From Acanthochlamys bracteata (lineage: Eukaryota; Streptophyta; Magnoliopsida; Pandanales; Velloziaceae), in assembly GCA_019914995.1 (NCBI GenBank), contig CM034127.1, positions 14,172,269 to 14,236,268 of the forward strand: DNA of 64,000 nucleotides. Reading direction: 5' to 3'. This document shows, one piece after another, positions 50,139 through 62,300 of the stretch (position 1 is its first letter; each line of letters starts with the position of its first letter). The position numbers and the translations under genes were made by a program. The notes beneath the pieces were generated by a model. It searched no databases, was not told the DNA's origin, and worked only from the letters and a program-made list of their open reading frames with translations.

Positions 50139-51520
50139 TAAATCTACAAAATAATACTTCACAATAAAGTTCACTTTCCTTTTGAAGCAATATCATCAAA
50201 AGTAACAGTCTTCCATTGACTAAAAAGTCTTCAAATGTAAATACACATGACCATTTCAGCTCAGACATTGATTACTGTGTTCATATAATAAATAATGAAT
50301 GTAGGGAAACTGCATGCAGAACAAATGCAAATACTGGGATAGACTTCTTAGCTTATTTAATAAATACTGAAAAACTTTCAGCCTCCAAAAAATGAATCTG
50401 TTTCGCGTTCCTCTAATAACAGAAGATTATCTAATATTTCTCCACAAGGCAACACTGCGTCGACTTAATAAAAGAAATAATCTCTGAAGCATCAAAGAAA
50501 GTCAATGAGGCAAACGTCTAAGATACTTAACTAATGTAGACTTATATAAGGTATCATTTGAATGACTTAGCTGTCATCTACCTTCCCTTACAAGTCATGC
50601 AAGCACTTCCTCTCTTTAATGATAATATAATTGGATAAACCCTATATTCATACATTTATTGTATTGACTAGATCATGCAAGTCTTACCAGCCACATTAGA
50701 GCATTAACAATATGTGAAGTACGTATGACCGTGGAAATCAAACATAAGAGTTTATCTAGTAAATAATTTGAAGCAAACACTTCTTGAACTAGTCAGTGAT
50801 ATCTAAGACCATATAACTAGGATTATATGTAGTCTATTGAACTTCTCTCCTTTGTGAAAGTTCCCCTAGTTATGTAACCTTGCAGCTAGAAACTAAGGCT
50901 CCAACTTTCAAGTAGTGGGGCTAACAAGCTAGAAAACAACCGAAATTGTCTTAGTACATTTTTTCTATGCAAAATGAGTGCTATAACAATTATGGGAGAA
51001 CGAATCACAAATTCAGAATATGTCACAGGGGCAGGACTATGCTTTAATACTTTTTTTTGCTTTGACTTTAAGCAAGTGCACCTATAACTATCCGCACTAA
51101 GGTTCGTTCTTTATTACAAACAGTAATTTGATATAATGCAAAAGCTTGACTACTTAAATATGAAATCAACTGACCAATATTTTAAGTCATCTCATGTTGA
51201 CACTGACCAACATGTACAAGTCACTCTTCCGACAGTAGATTTACCACGCTTCTGTTATATTAGTAGAACTTGAAGTTTTACAAAATATATGAAAATCAAA
51301 CCTATGCCTCATTACCAGTAATCTTCGAAAAAAATCCTCATTCAACATTATGAAATGTTCAAATAAGTTGTACGTGATATTTTGTTGCGAAAATTTTATG
51401 GAATTAATCATTATCAATATTAGTTTCTTATCAAAATAAGGAAAATCCTGGTCATTCTATGCATGCTTCTCAAAGGCTAGAAGTTGCAGTAATAGTTTGG
51501 TTTTTTTTATATTTAGCTAA

Positions 51521-51760
51521 GGGTTTGTTTACATACTCTTTCAAATTTATTTTTTTTAAACTCACTTACAATACAAAATAAATTACAAAATTAAAATAAA
51601 TTATTTCTATTAAAAATTTATTTTTTAAAATTTAATTTTAAAACTTACTTATAATATAAAATAATTATAAAATTTTATTTTTATTAAATATTTTTAGTTT
51701 TAATTTTATTTTTTAAACTCACTTTCGAAAAAATAAATTTATTTTATAGTAAACACGTAC
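51521..51760. mobile_element. AT-rich MITE-like element with TAA target duplication
   Basis: Left end GGGTTTGTTTAC, right end GTAAACACGTAC, near-perfect inverted ends; exact TAA on both sides. About 240 bp, A/T-only interior. Confidence 0.6.
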
Positions 51761-53482
51761 TAAATATAAATATTAACTTTTAATCGGAACTTATATATTT
51801 AATTAGTGCATGATTATATCTTGCCATGGGCGTTACTTAACTGGTTGACAAATTTGATCGACCGACATGTTTGAGGTGTTTTCCCCGCCTTCGTTAACAA
51901 AGTCAAGTCTTATATTGACTGACCAAACATGTAATTAACGTCGATTCTTCAGAGCAAGTCGTCTCCAATACTGGAGGCAGATTTAATCCTTTTCATTTAA
52001 TATAACGATGAGTAAACCACGTTCCGGATTTTTCTTTCCCTTCAAAGATGAGATAAATTGCAGTTTTAGCAGTTCAGCTTCTGCAAATCAAACTGGCGCA
52101 TTAGCAAAGCAGTATATTTAAATTTTCATTGCGGCTCCAAATACTTATCAAAAGGGGGAGACTCTCACTAGCTTTAGCTGAATGATCGAATAAGAGATCT
52201 CCAACGTTCTCATTGACCAACTGCAAAGAAAGGGAGGTTGTCCTTTAATGTTAGCGTCTCCAAATACAAATTAAGGCTACCAAAAATCTCTACTCAGATA
52301 CGTTTACTATGGAAAATATTCTCAAAACTGTTACTGGATAAGAAATCAAGGCAAACTCCATAAAGCCAAAGCAAAGCGACAGAATCACTACACACTGATA
52401 CACTTGTCAAGAACTAACAAAATCTGTGTGATGCAAACTTTCTTTCAGAATCCGTGTTTAGAAAGTGCTTAGCAAGAAAGCCTAGCCTCAAACCATAATG
52501 TCAACTTCTTCATACTTACTGTGAACTTTTTTGGAGGATACCAGGAAATCCGAGTCTGTTTCCAGATGGCAATGATTTTACTTTGACAAAATTATAATGC
52601 AAAACCCATTTAAACTGAAATTAAGAAAGTCCATGAGACACAAATTGCATTTTCGGACAAAATTCCAAAGGGACTGGGGTATGTAGTCAAAATCAACTAA
52701 TAAATCCAACTTGAAATTTGTAAGCAGTAATCTTGTACTTGTGCAACAAAGAGCATCGCATTGTGATCAGCTATTGGAGAGGGAATCTAAATTGACTATA
52801 AATATTAATCCTACAAATCAGCTTATACGTTACACAAGCATGGACTGGTTGACTTGGACTTTCACTGGCAAAGAAAAGGATCAACTAGTTGTTTCAAATA
52901 AATATGACTTCTAAAATTGAGAAGGAAATCCATTTAAATTCTAAGCTAAGAGCTACTTCAGAAAAGCTAACTTTAAATTTTGGACTTTAAGTTCTCATAT
53001 AAAAAGATACACAGTCAACTGTCAAACTACTAGTTATTCTTTTACGTTCAAAAGAAACTCATAACAAAGATCTCTTCAAAAGATCTATTCAACCCTCTTA
53101 GACTTCATGAAGTTCCTAGTATCACACAATACTCATGGTCTATCACATGAGGAACTTGACTGAAGCATGGAAACGAAATCAAACGAAGTTTTGGTGCGAG
53201 TGCATTAAATCAATTGATAAACTACTCAAAATATATCATGTTTAGACACTTATCGTCTCCGAGGATCTTCAAAGATTATTCATCATCTAATCTTCAAATA
53301 CAGCATGATTAGCTTTCTGACCTCTGTGTTAGTGCTTTCATAAAACCATCTTATCTGACCACCTTTATCAAGATATCAATACATGAAGAACTTTGAGTTC
53401 ATATGCTAATGCAAAACCATTTTTCATCTTCAGATCATGTAGGAACCATTCTTATGGTAAAGAAATTTTGCTCCAACATTAG

Positions 53483-53644
53483 TATCCATGCGAAAGAGAA
53501 TACAAGGGATTTCTACTTTATAGAAAAGCTAAATCCAGTAGCAAGAACAAACTCCAATTTCAGCTGCACACCAGTTTCTACTTTAAAGGTGACCAGTAGC
53601 AAGAACCCAACCCCGGAATATATCCATGCGAAAGAGAATACAAG
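53483..53644. repeat. nested direct repeats
   Basis: A 24-bp unit (TATCCATGCGAAAGAGAATA plus CAAG) occurs at 53483-53506 and 53621-53644. Between them CCAGTAGCAAGAAC occurs at 53534-53547 and 53593-53606, and TTTCTACTTTA at 53510-53520 and 53575-53585. Confidence 0.85.
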
Positions 53645-53704
53645 TGTTTCATGTGTGATACATTCAGATTCTCTACTTCCATATCATGTTCATAGCTAGA
53701 AAAA

Positions 53705-53889
53705 GAAAGTGCTTATTAAATATTTTTAAAAGAAAATATATATTATTTTATTTTAAAAAATAAACTCTATTTTTTATAAAAAATAATAAAATTTTATAAT
53801 ACAAATAAATTTATATAATATTATAAAAAATTTAATAAAAATATGAATCGAAAAAACTAAAAATATTTTTTTTATAACGCACTTCCAAA
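53705..53889. mobile_element. AT-rich MITE-like element, weak
   Basis: Left end GAAAGTGCTTATTAAA, right end TTATAACGCACTTCC, inverted; A/T-only interior. The target duplication is unclear. Confidence 0.35.
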
Positions 53890-54285
53890 TAAGGCCAAAC
53901 TCGTCATCATGTTTTGTGCAGTTGCCTAGTTCTCAAAACATCAATAATGTATTGACGGGAGCTGTGGAAGTTCTTCAGAGAGCGTAAGACATCCATACGC
54001 AAGCTCCAACAGAACTACTATGGAGGAACTCGAAGGTGCCAAGTCTCGAGGACTTGATACTTGCAAATTTGTGCTAAAACAACCGGTGAAGTAAGCAACG
54101 AACATTGCTATATTCACCATGTGGCATTTTACATCCACAATCTTCCCTTTTTGTTAACTCCATTGACAAAGTAGAAGGAACGAAGAGACACTTCCACCTG
54201 TATCCATAATATTCCTAAAAGAGGGTACAAGTTTTGTGTTACTCATTAGCATTCCCTAATATCTATGAACTTATCAATAAAAACA

Positions 54286-57200
54286 TTATACTCCGAAAGT
54301 ATAACGACAGCCATTTCCATCTAAAAACTGATCCGTGTGCCATCCTGTTGTCTTTAGATCAGTGAGGAATGATGGAAATACACTGTTCATTCTATTGTAA
54401 GCGTCCTCCAATATGCTATGACTTGACTTATTACCGCCTTTTTCCATGTCAGCAGCAAAAGCAGCAACCAGCCATCCCCTCAATGCATCCTCACCTGATG
54501 CACTTTGCTCCAGGACCATGTCAGTGCACTCAGTTGTTCGATTGATGAGAAACTTCTCGTTCGGGTATCTCTTACTCAGTTCCTTGAGCTCCTGAGGGCT
54601 ATGAAAAACTCTACGGAGTGGCCGCCCAACTTTCACTCTTCCTGCCTCCGCAATTATCCGATTAGGGAAGAGAAGATCTTCTCGATACCGTAAATCTGCA
54701 GGACCAGATACTTTACCAGTCTGCAATAAAAGCTGGATGCAGGTCAATAGGACCTCTACACAATTGGCATAATGTTCCTTTGTCAAAAAAAAAAAAAAAG
54801 CACACTGTGTAAATCCACAATTATATTTCATATCAGAGTTTTTGTAACTTAGGAGCTTCTCAATCAATATTAGGTAATTAAGTTATACTTTGGGTGAAAT
54901 ACCTATGTAGCTCATACCTTCACAAAATCCGCTACTATCATGGCTGTTCGCTGGGGATTCAGCGTGTTCACAGGTGCTGCTCGCATTTCTTCTGCAACAC
55001 TATAGATATGTACAGCAGAGAGTAGAGGGCCAACTATCAACTGCAAGTAGTGAAAGCACAATTAATTAACTAGCATTTTATTTCTGCAAAAAGAATAAAC
55101 TGATAGAATTATCCACACCTTGCTTGTTTCCAGTTGGTTTTATGTAACAAACAAAAGCATATAAAATGGATTGCCCCTGATCATAAAATGTACAATCAAA
55201 TGCAAAGCAGCCAACCTCTGTTAGCATCCTACAGTCATTGAGGAATGAAGATGGAATGATCAAAGGGAGTTCAAGAAGAACCACTATCCATCAAGTAAAA
55301 CAGGATAAAACTATCGATGGTGTCCACATCTGTCCCACTTATCATGTGGTCAAGATATACGGTGAAGAAGTATGCTTTAAAGTTACATCCATACAATTCA
55401 CAGCGGAGCCAGTCAAGAAATAAAGTTCTGTGCTGCTTTGAAAAGAAGATTACATGTGCAAATGGATATATACCTTTCCCTGAAGAGAGGAACAAACTGT
55501 CGATGCCAATTGAATGCCGACGCCTATTCCCACAACGTTGAATAAGGTCGAGATGGCCTCCCCTTTTGCAAATAAGTCACTCAAATTGCCTTCCCTAGCA
55601 AAAGAAGAATATATTGGTAATCTTGTTGCCCTTGCTGCAACTACAGCCATTCCCTGCGATGATGACGATAACCACAATTTAAACAAGGGAAACAGACATA
55701 AAGCAAAAAATTGATTTTTAAGAAATATATTCTCAATACCGTAATGTGTTCTGCACTAGTCATAAAGAAAAAATCAACAAAGCCATGTCATAATCATCCG
55801 GAAGAGACATTTGTAGAGTAATACCTTTGCAAAATTGCCCAAGCCAGCCATTTCAAGAAATAAATGTGGACACAATGGAGAAAGAACTTCCAAGCCAGTA
55901 CCAAAATCATACAGCACATCGGCTACAACATAATGACAAGGGCTCAAAGAATTAGAAATATAAATCTACAAAATTCTGCAGAATACACCAAACATCTAAA
56001 GAGTGACATATCTTTTAAGGATTGCTTTAAGATTTTACCAAGTATTCGCCAACTCTTGGGCTCAGAATCCATTCTGGCGCCCATACCACTGCAAATGAGT
56101 TTTCCAGCATGCTGCATGCCATCCTTTAAAATCTGCGCAGAAATGATGTTACCACAGTAAATTTACTGCAATAGTTTAACATATACCAAATGCATAGATA
56201 CTCCTTAAGTTATTTTCATTTTACCCAACTAACAGCGGTCGCTTGTGCTGGTGTAGGTCTCAAGCCTGCAGCAAAAAGCAGTGACTGCGAAAGAGTAAGA
56301 ACATTGAGAATACAAAACAGCATGCTAACCAAACAAATTCCACAACAGGAAAAGTACAGTTACAGGCCGTCCTTCAGCCCTGATAGTTATTTGATGAGGT
56401 AAGAAGAAAAATGAAACTAGTTGATAACTACCTAGAACCATATCTATTTGCGCACTTGTTTTGACTTTGGCAACTTATCATATTTGACAGTCTGAGAAGT
56501 GGACGGTTCCTGCATTTTGAGCATCTAAGTACGACAAAGAACAACTACACCATTCAGAAAGCTCCATGAACACTTCTTTCTCAGCAGTGTATATCGCATT
56601 TCCAACCAGCTTATCGAGCTTAAAGCCAAAACAAACTTGAAGCTGAAGTCAAGCCGTGGTCAGCCCTAGTCTCTGGTATGGCAATATAAAGAACTAGGAC
56701 TCTTCAATGAATGCAATATGCATGTTTTGTTTCAATGAACTAAACAAAGTAAATCAATTAGATAGAACATCAACCTTTTCAACCAATCCACATTTCATAG
56801 TTGTAATAAAGTTTGACACTAGCTGTATATAATATGATATAAACAAACACCTATAAGACAGCAGTTCGACTGTAGGGAATAGAGAAAGGAAAGGACCTGA
56901 GTCGACAACACAGACAATACTGCGCTCGTCATATGTTGCAATGCTCGAAACTTAGTGTAAGTCAGGTAACCCTCATTCACACTGCACACATAATTCTGTA
57001 TAAAACTTCCAATTTTATGAAGGAATATGATTCTACTACTGACTAAACCATAACTTACCTGTATGGATATCCTGATGGGAAAAACTTGTTCAGGAAAGAC
57101 TCAACCATCCTGCGGACAATTGGTCTTGAATCATCAGCCACTTTCACCTAATTATAAAACAGAACCTAAATCAGATTAACAGAAGCAGATACCCAAAAAA

Positions 57201-58251
57201 ACACTTTCAAAATGTAATTTACAGAAAAAATTCCCTAAGGCATTTTCTCTACCAGCATCATCTTGTTTAAAAAATGAAATAGTGGAAATAATTAAGATCT
57301 TACAGCAGATAGAAACAAGGTTCATTTTAAATTTAAAGATACACTAATAAATAGATATAAACAGGCAGTTGCCTTCTTCACGTTGTTATGGTCTGTCTAT
57401 AAATATCACTACTGAATAGATCACACATAATAATGTCAGCATCCGGTATGAAGTAGAAGTCTAGAAATAAAGAGTCTAAACATTCCTCTTCATTGTGAAT
57501 GAAGAGATTCATTCTCCTTATTTGTGTATACCTTTTACAAGAGCCTAACAAAGTTATCACAAAGCTCTTTGTTCACATTTTGCACACTGTCTAACGAATT
57601 GCATCCTGCGTTCTACCCACATACACAAATATCAACATGATGCCTTCTCAATGAAAATTTTAAAACTAGTATCTTTTTACTAGTTATATTGGATCATGGA
57701 ATGAAGCACACTTAAATGAACGTTCTTGTAACTTTAACAGACAGACAAGAAAACAGAGAGTTTAAAAAAGTGACATACAGTGAGTCGGCCTTCGGAGTTG
57801 AATCTGCACTGCTGAGAGATGGAGTCAGAGTTCTCAACCCAGAACTCCAGCAGCGGCCGTGACTCCTCAATTTTCGGTTTGTTCTTCTGCCCTCCAATCT
57901 TTGCCTAAATATTTCAATTTCAAGACAAAAGAAAAATACAAAGATCAACAACGAAAATTAAATAGTTTAACAGCTAGAAGTAAAAGCTAAATTTGAACTA
58001 AAATGACGAAAAAATGTTTTCTAACACAAATCGAATTCAATGAAGTATACAAGAACGAGTGGAAGGACATGACAGAATCGAATTGAAATGCACGCACATT
58101 CAATAAATTAAGCACATTACCAAAAAACAAAAGTTCCAACACAGAGAAAACATAGAATTATTGCCAAAAACACATAGTAACAAGTTAAGCGACGACACAA
58201 AAATTAAACGAATTAATTTCCATTGATCGAACTTACCAGAACGAAATCCAT
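54286..58251 (-). CDS. RUS2: ROOT UVB SENSITIVE 2 / WXR1-like (DUF647), one homopolymer frameshift
   Basis: Ten exons: 58237-58251, 57779-57904, 57059-57147, 56897-56981, 56225-56284, 56039-56133, 55825-55922, 55474-55653, 54918-55040 and 54286-54720. The order MVESFLNKFFPSGYPY, SVNEGYLTYTKFRALQHMTS, SLLFAAGLRPTPAQATAVSW, ILADVLYDFGTGLEVLSPLC, GMAVVAARATRLPIYSSFAR and TGKVSGPADLRYREDLLFPN matches RUS2/WXR1 closely. The corrected length is about 434 residues, like Arabidopsis RUS2. Exon 6 is one base too long: five A (plus strand 56100-56104 TTTTT) where four keep the frame, while both flanking splice phases demand four. As it stands the protein would be truncated after about 140 residues. RUS2 pairs with RUS1 in early-seedling UV-B responses and affects auxin transport. 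A base error is as likely as a real null allele. Confidence 0.9.
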
Positions 58252-58868
58252 AACCAAAAACTTAAACTGAGATTAATCAAAAATTTTCAGGGGAAAAGAA
58301 AAACCAACTGAGGACTTCTCCCGACTTCGGTTTGGCTCTTGTGAGAATTTATGCGATTAAATCTATCCATACACGATGAAGCCAACGTTTCATGATCTCT
58401 CTCGAAACAATTTCTTTCGCAAACTATTACACCTTTTTCTTTTAGTACCTAGTTTTTGCTACCCTTTTTTATTACGGACTCTTTATGAAAAACAGAAATA
58501 TTATTGGACCAACTTCAAATTTTCAATCGTGTAATTATTACCGGAACCCAACTCGTATAATTTCAAGTCTGCAACAACTGTTTGAAGGGTGCCTTTTATG
58601 CAAAACAGAGTTAGACCTTCTATACCCAGTTTTATATTAGATTTTCATTTTCGGGCTACAAAGCATACTGGGCAGGAGCAGGTACATAACCCTAATTTTT
58701 ATTAAATGGCTTAGTTGGGCCTTATTGGGCTGAAAATGCAACGGCTTATTAGAATCCTAGATTGCGAGCCCAAGCTCGATTTGTGGTGAGAATAGAATAT
58801 GGTCAGAAAAAAGATAACTGATCAGGTCAGGCCACTCGCGCGCACAGTCTTATCTATGCGCGAATATT

Positions 58869-58900
<32 letters not shown>

Positions 58901-59307
58901 TTGCTTCGATATAATTCCTGTAGATAGTTGCAAAGCCATGATAGTTTTCCAAATGAAATAGCTGCTAATCTACGATACTTTAGTAGTTTTGCATTTTCAC
59001 AATCAATCATACTGAATAGTTGTTGTTCATATATTAAAAAAAGGAACCAAATATAAATAGTATATCAAATGTTTAAGGAAAACCCATGCAAAATAATTCA
59101 TCACAAGTACAAGCTGAAGGGTTCTCCTGGTATTGCTACAAAATTTTATTAGGAACCTTTTATGCAAAACAGAAAAGCTTAACGGATCAAACTTTGACCG
59201 AATACTTCTGAGACGAACCTGACCCGCTTATTTTTAAGGCGGCTGACGCAAAAACTTTTAATCACGTGCGAAAGAATCGAGAAGAACAGAAGAAGAGAGG
59301 GAGAGAG
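58252..59307. other. divergent promoter region RUS2 / IPUT1
   Basis: 1.06 kb between two start codons. It includes a 22-base poly(A) run at 58869-58890 preceded by a GC-rich phrase (CTCGCGCGCACAG). A 17-bp phrase, CCTTTTATGCAAAACAG, occurs at about 58591 and 59157. No gene. Confidence 0.55.
58869..58890. repeat. 22-base poly(A) run
   Basis: Uninterrupted A run after TATGCGCGAATATT; a microsatellite in the promoter region of IPUT1. Confidence 0.85.
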
Positions 59308-62300
59308 ATGAGATCACCGTCGGTGAACTGGCGGCGATGGTTCCGGTCTCTGTCATTGTTGCTAGCGATGACTGTTATAGCGTTACCGGAAATCGAAGCT
59401 AGATCGAAGGAAGCTTACGCAACACTTCTATACGGAGACGAGTTTTTATTGGGCGTAAGAGTGCTTGGGAAGTCGATCAAGGAGACGAAATCAACCAAGG
59501 ACATGGTCGTACTTGTATCCGATGGTGTCTCTGATTTCGCTAAGAGCTTACTCCAGGTTCGAATTGTTGAATTATTAGATCATTGTATTATTGTGTTATT
59601 GAGCAATAATTATAGAATAGTCCCATATAATCAATAGTATAATTTTGCGCTGCTATGTAAGATTTTTCTTACCGATTCCTAACGTGAATAATTTCAAACA
59701 TTTTGGTTCCAGAATTGGTACGAAAAAGTTGATTGTGTTAGGTTACTTGAATCAATTCGTCCTTTAATTGATTTAATTTATTTTATACGCAGACTTGAAT
59801 CATTGATTGCTTTTAGTTGTTATTCTCTAGAATTTTGTTCTTAGGAACTATTGCTGTGCATTTTAACGTGAAAGGATTCATGTAGTCAATACCATATCAA
59901 TGGGGTAAGGCTTAGTTATGGACGTAGTTCTGTGTTACCGGTGTGATTCATTTCTCTTTGGAGCTAGCTGGATTTTACTTTTTACCCATTCGTTGTAGTC
60001 TCCTATGATATATCAGTTCACAAGACTCAAATGTTAGGTTAGTTGCTAAAACTTGGTGTAACTCTTGTTGTGTTTACACTTCCGATTTGGGATTATTGGT
60101 TGTTATATTGGTTTGATTCCCTTTGTTATACTTGGTAGTCACTCTTTGAATTAGGCTTGATGGTTGTTTATTCACCATGAACTTTGGTTTAGGTGAAACT
60201 GATATGCTTTTGTTTATAAATTTCATACTTAACATGACCACTAAATCATTTTATAGGCTGATGGATGGCTTGTGGAGCCCATTAGCTTGTTGGCTAATCC
60301 CAATCAAAAACGCCCTAAAAGATTTTGGGGAGTCTACACCAAATTAAAAATATTCAATATGACAACATATGAAAAAGGTAATGTCTTTTTTCAAACTTAT
60401 TTTTCAGTGATTTTTTACTTTGTATATAATACAAATATATATACCACTCCTCGTTTTAGTAATTCTTTCTCTATCTTCCTTTACAGTTGTATATCTTGAT
60501 GCTGACACTGTTGTGGTTAAGAGCATTGAGGATTTATTCAAGTGTGGCAAGTTTTGTGCAAATTTAAAGCACTCTGAGAGATTAAATTCTGGAGTCATGG
60601 TAGTTGAGCCTTCTGAAACAGTTTTCAATGACATGATCAGCAAAGTTAATTCTCTGTATTCATACACTGGAGGTATAGATCTTATGATTTCATATATCAG
60701 TTATTATCATATGTTTTCTTTCCTGACAGAGTTGCTACCAAAATCTTGGTACTCTTTCTTTATGCATTCCCTAATTTGTCTTGTATATGATGGCAAAATT
60801 GATCCTGAAGCAGTTATTTTGGCTTCAAAGCGTTACAGAAAAGTACACTTAATTTTACATCATATTATCTCATTGCTGTATGATATAGTAATTGATACTT
60901 AAATGCATGTTTTTTTTACTTAGATACGATGCATCCATTTTGTATTGTGGTCAGTCTTTGACATAATTTAATGGTCCTTACAGGTGATCAAGGTTTTCTC
61001 AATTCATACTATGCGGACTTTCCTAATGCTCATCTTTTTGAGCCTGAAATACCCTATGATGTCGTGAAATCTAGGCCAATACCTGAAATGCAGCGGCTTT
61101 CTACTCTTTATAATGCTGATGTTGGCCTTTATATGCTGGCCAATAAGGTAACTTTTGTATGCTGATACTAGTATAATCATGCTCATATTTTGTTTTTGTG
61201 GCATCCAACAGCTTGATGCTCATCGATAAATGAGACTTCACGATATCATGACACTTAGGTTGTAAATTTCCATATAGAGTCTCAAATGGAAAACAACTTG
61301 ACAGTCAACATGGTTATGTCGATCCTAGGGTTTAGTGGTCCGGTGAATTTTATGCCTTTTGTCATGGTACTAAGGCATAAGTTTCTACTTTACTTGTAGT
61401 TATGTTAACTAAGCCTATTTTCTTGTTGAAGAGCAACCTACTTAACTTGTAAAATCTTTTTCATAGTTGTGGAGTATATGTGCTTTTGGAGGGCCACTGG
61501 ACTTGTGTTTAAACAGTATGAAACTCTTAAATGGTAAATGAATATAAGGGGGATGGTCATCATCTCATGAAACCCAGTATACTACAGCCATAACTTGTAA
61601 AAACGAAAAGTTTCAAATTATCCTTTCTCTCTATCACGTTAAAGATGTAATAGAGGCAAACTGTTGGTTCTGCGCCACATTCACCACTGCTCAGAGGAAT
61701 GGTTTATGATTTTCGCAATATATGTAGTGGCAGATTAAGTTCTTGTAATGTGCTCATATATCTGAATGTGAATCAACTGTGGTTTCGTGGAATGTAGAAA
61801 TCATAACTTCGTGAAAAGAATTTAACTAAATTGGGTGAGATGAAACTGTGAGCATTGTCTAAGCTCAGCCTTGACTTTATGCAACTAACATGTCAGTCTT
61901 CAACTTATATATTGCTAAAATGTAGAAGACCATCCTATTTGCTACCTTTTTTGGCCTAGCTTTTTGATAAGTTTTAAAATGTTTAACATGACAGTGGATG
62001 GTCAACGAGACAGAACTTCGAGTTATACACTACACACTCGGCCCCCTTAAACCGTGGGATTGGTGGACTGCTTGGCTTTTGAAACCTGTAGACGTGTGGG
62101 AGGTCTTTCCTTAAGCTCATGTGTTATATGTGGCTTTTACTAATTTTTCTATCTATCCAATGATTGTACTGTAGGCTGGCCAATGTTTCTACAGAAGGTC
62201 ATATTACATACCTCTTTATGTATGCTGAGGAGTGTGATTTTGTCATAGGCTGTCCGTGTACGTCTTGAGGAATCACTTCCTGGAACTGGAGGGGGAAGAA

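Larger units (their letters stand above)
47238..54285. other. 7-kb gene-free region rich in AT elements
   Basis: No gene could be supported. The region contains at least six AT-rich inverted-repeat elements (listed separately) and a nested repeat at 53483-53644. Open frames at 52711-52914 and 53403-53699 lack family features. The part next to 47238 is the MYB promoter. Confidence 0.55.

Noticed and set aside
58591..59173. 17-bp phrase shared at two places in the RUS2/IPUT1 promoter
   Set aside because: Short, AT-leaning and without further similarity around it; chance or minor microhomology is enough.
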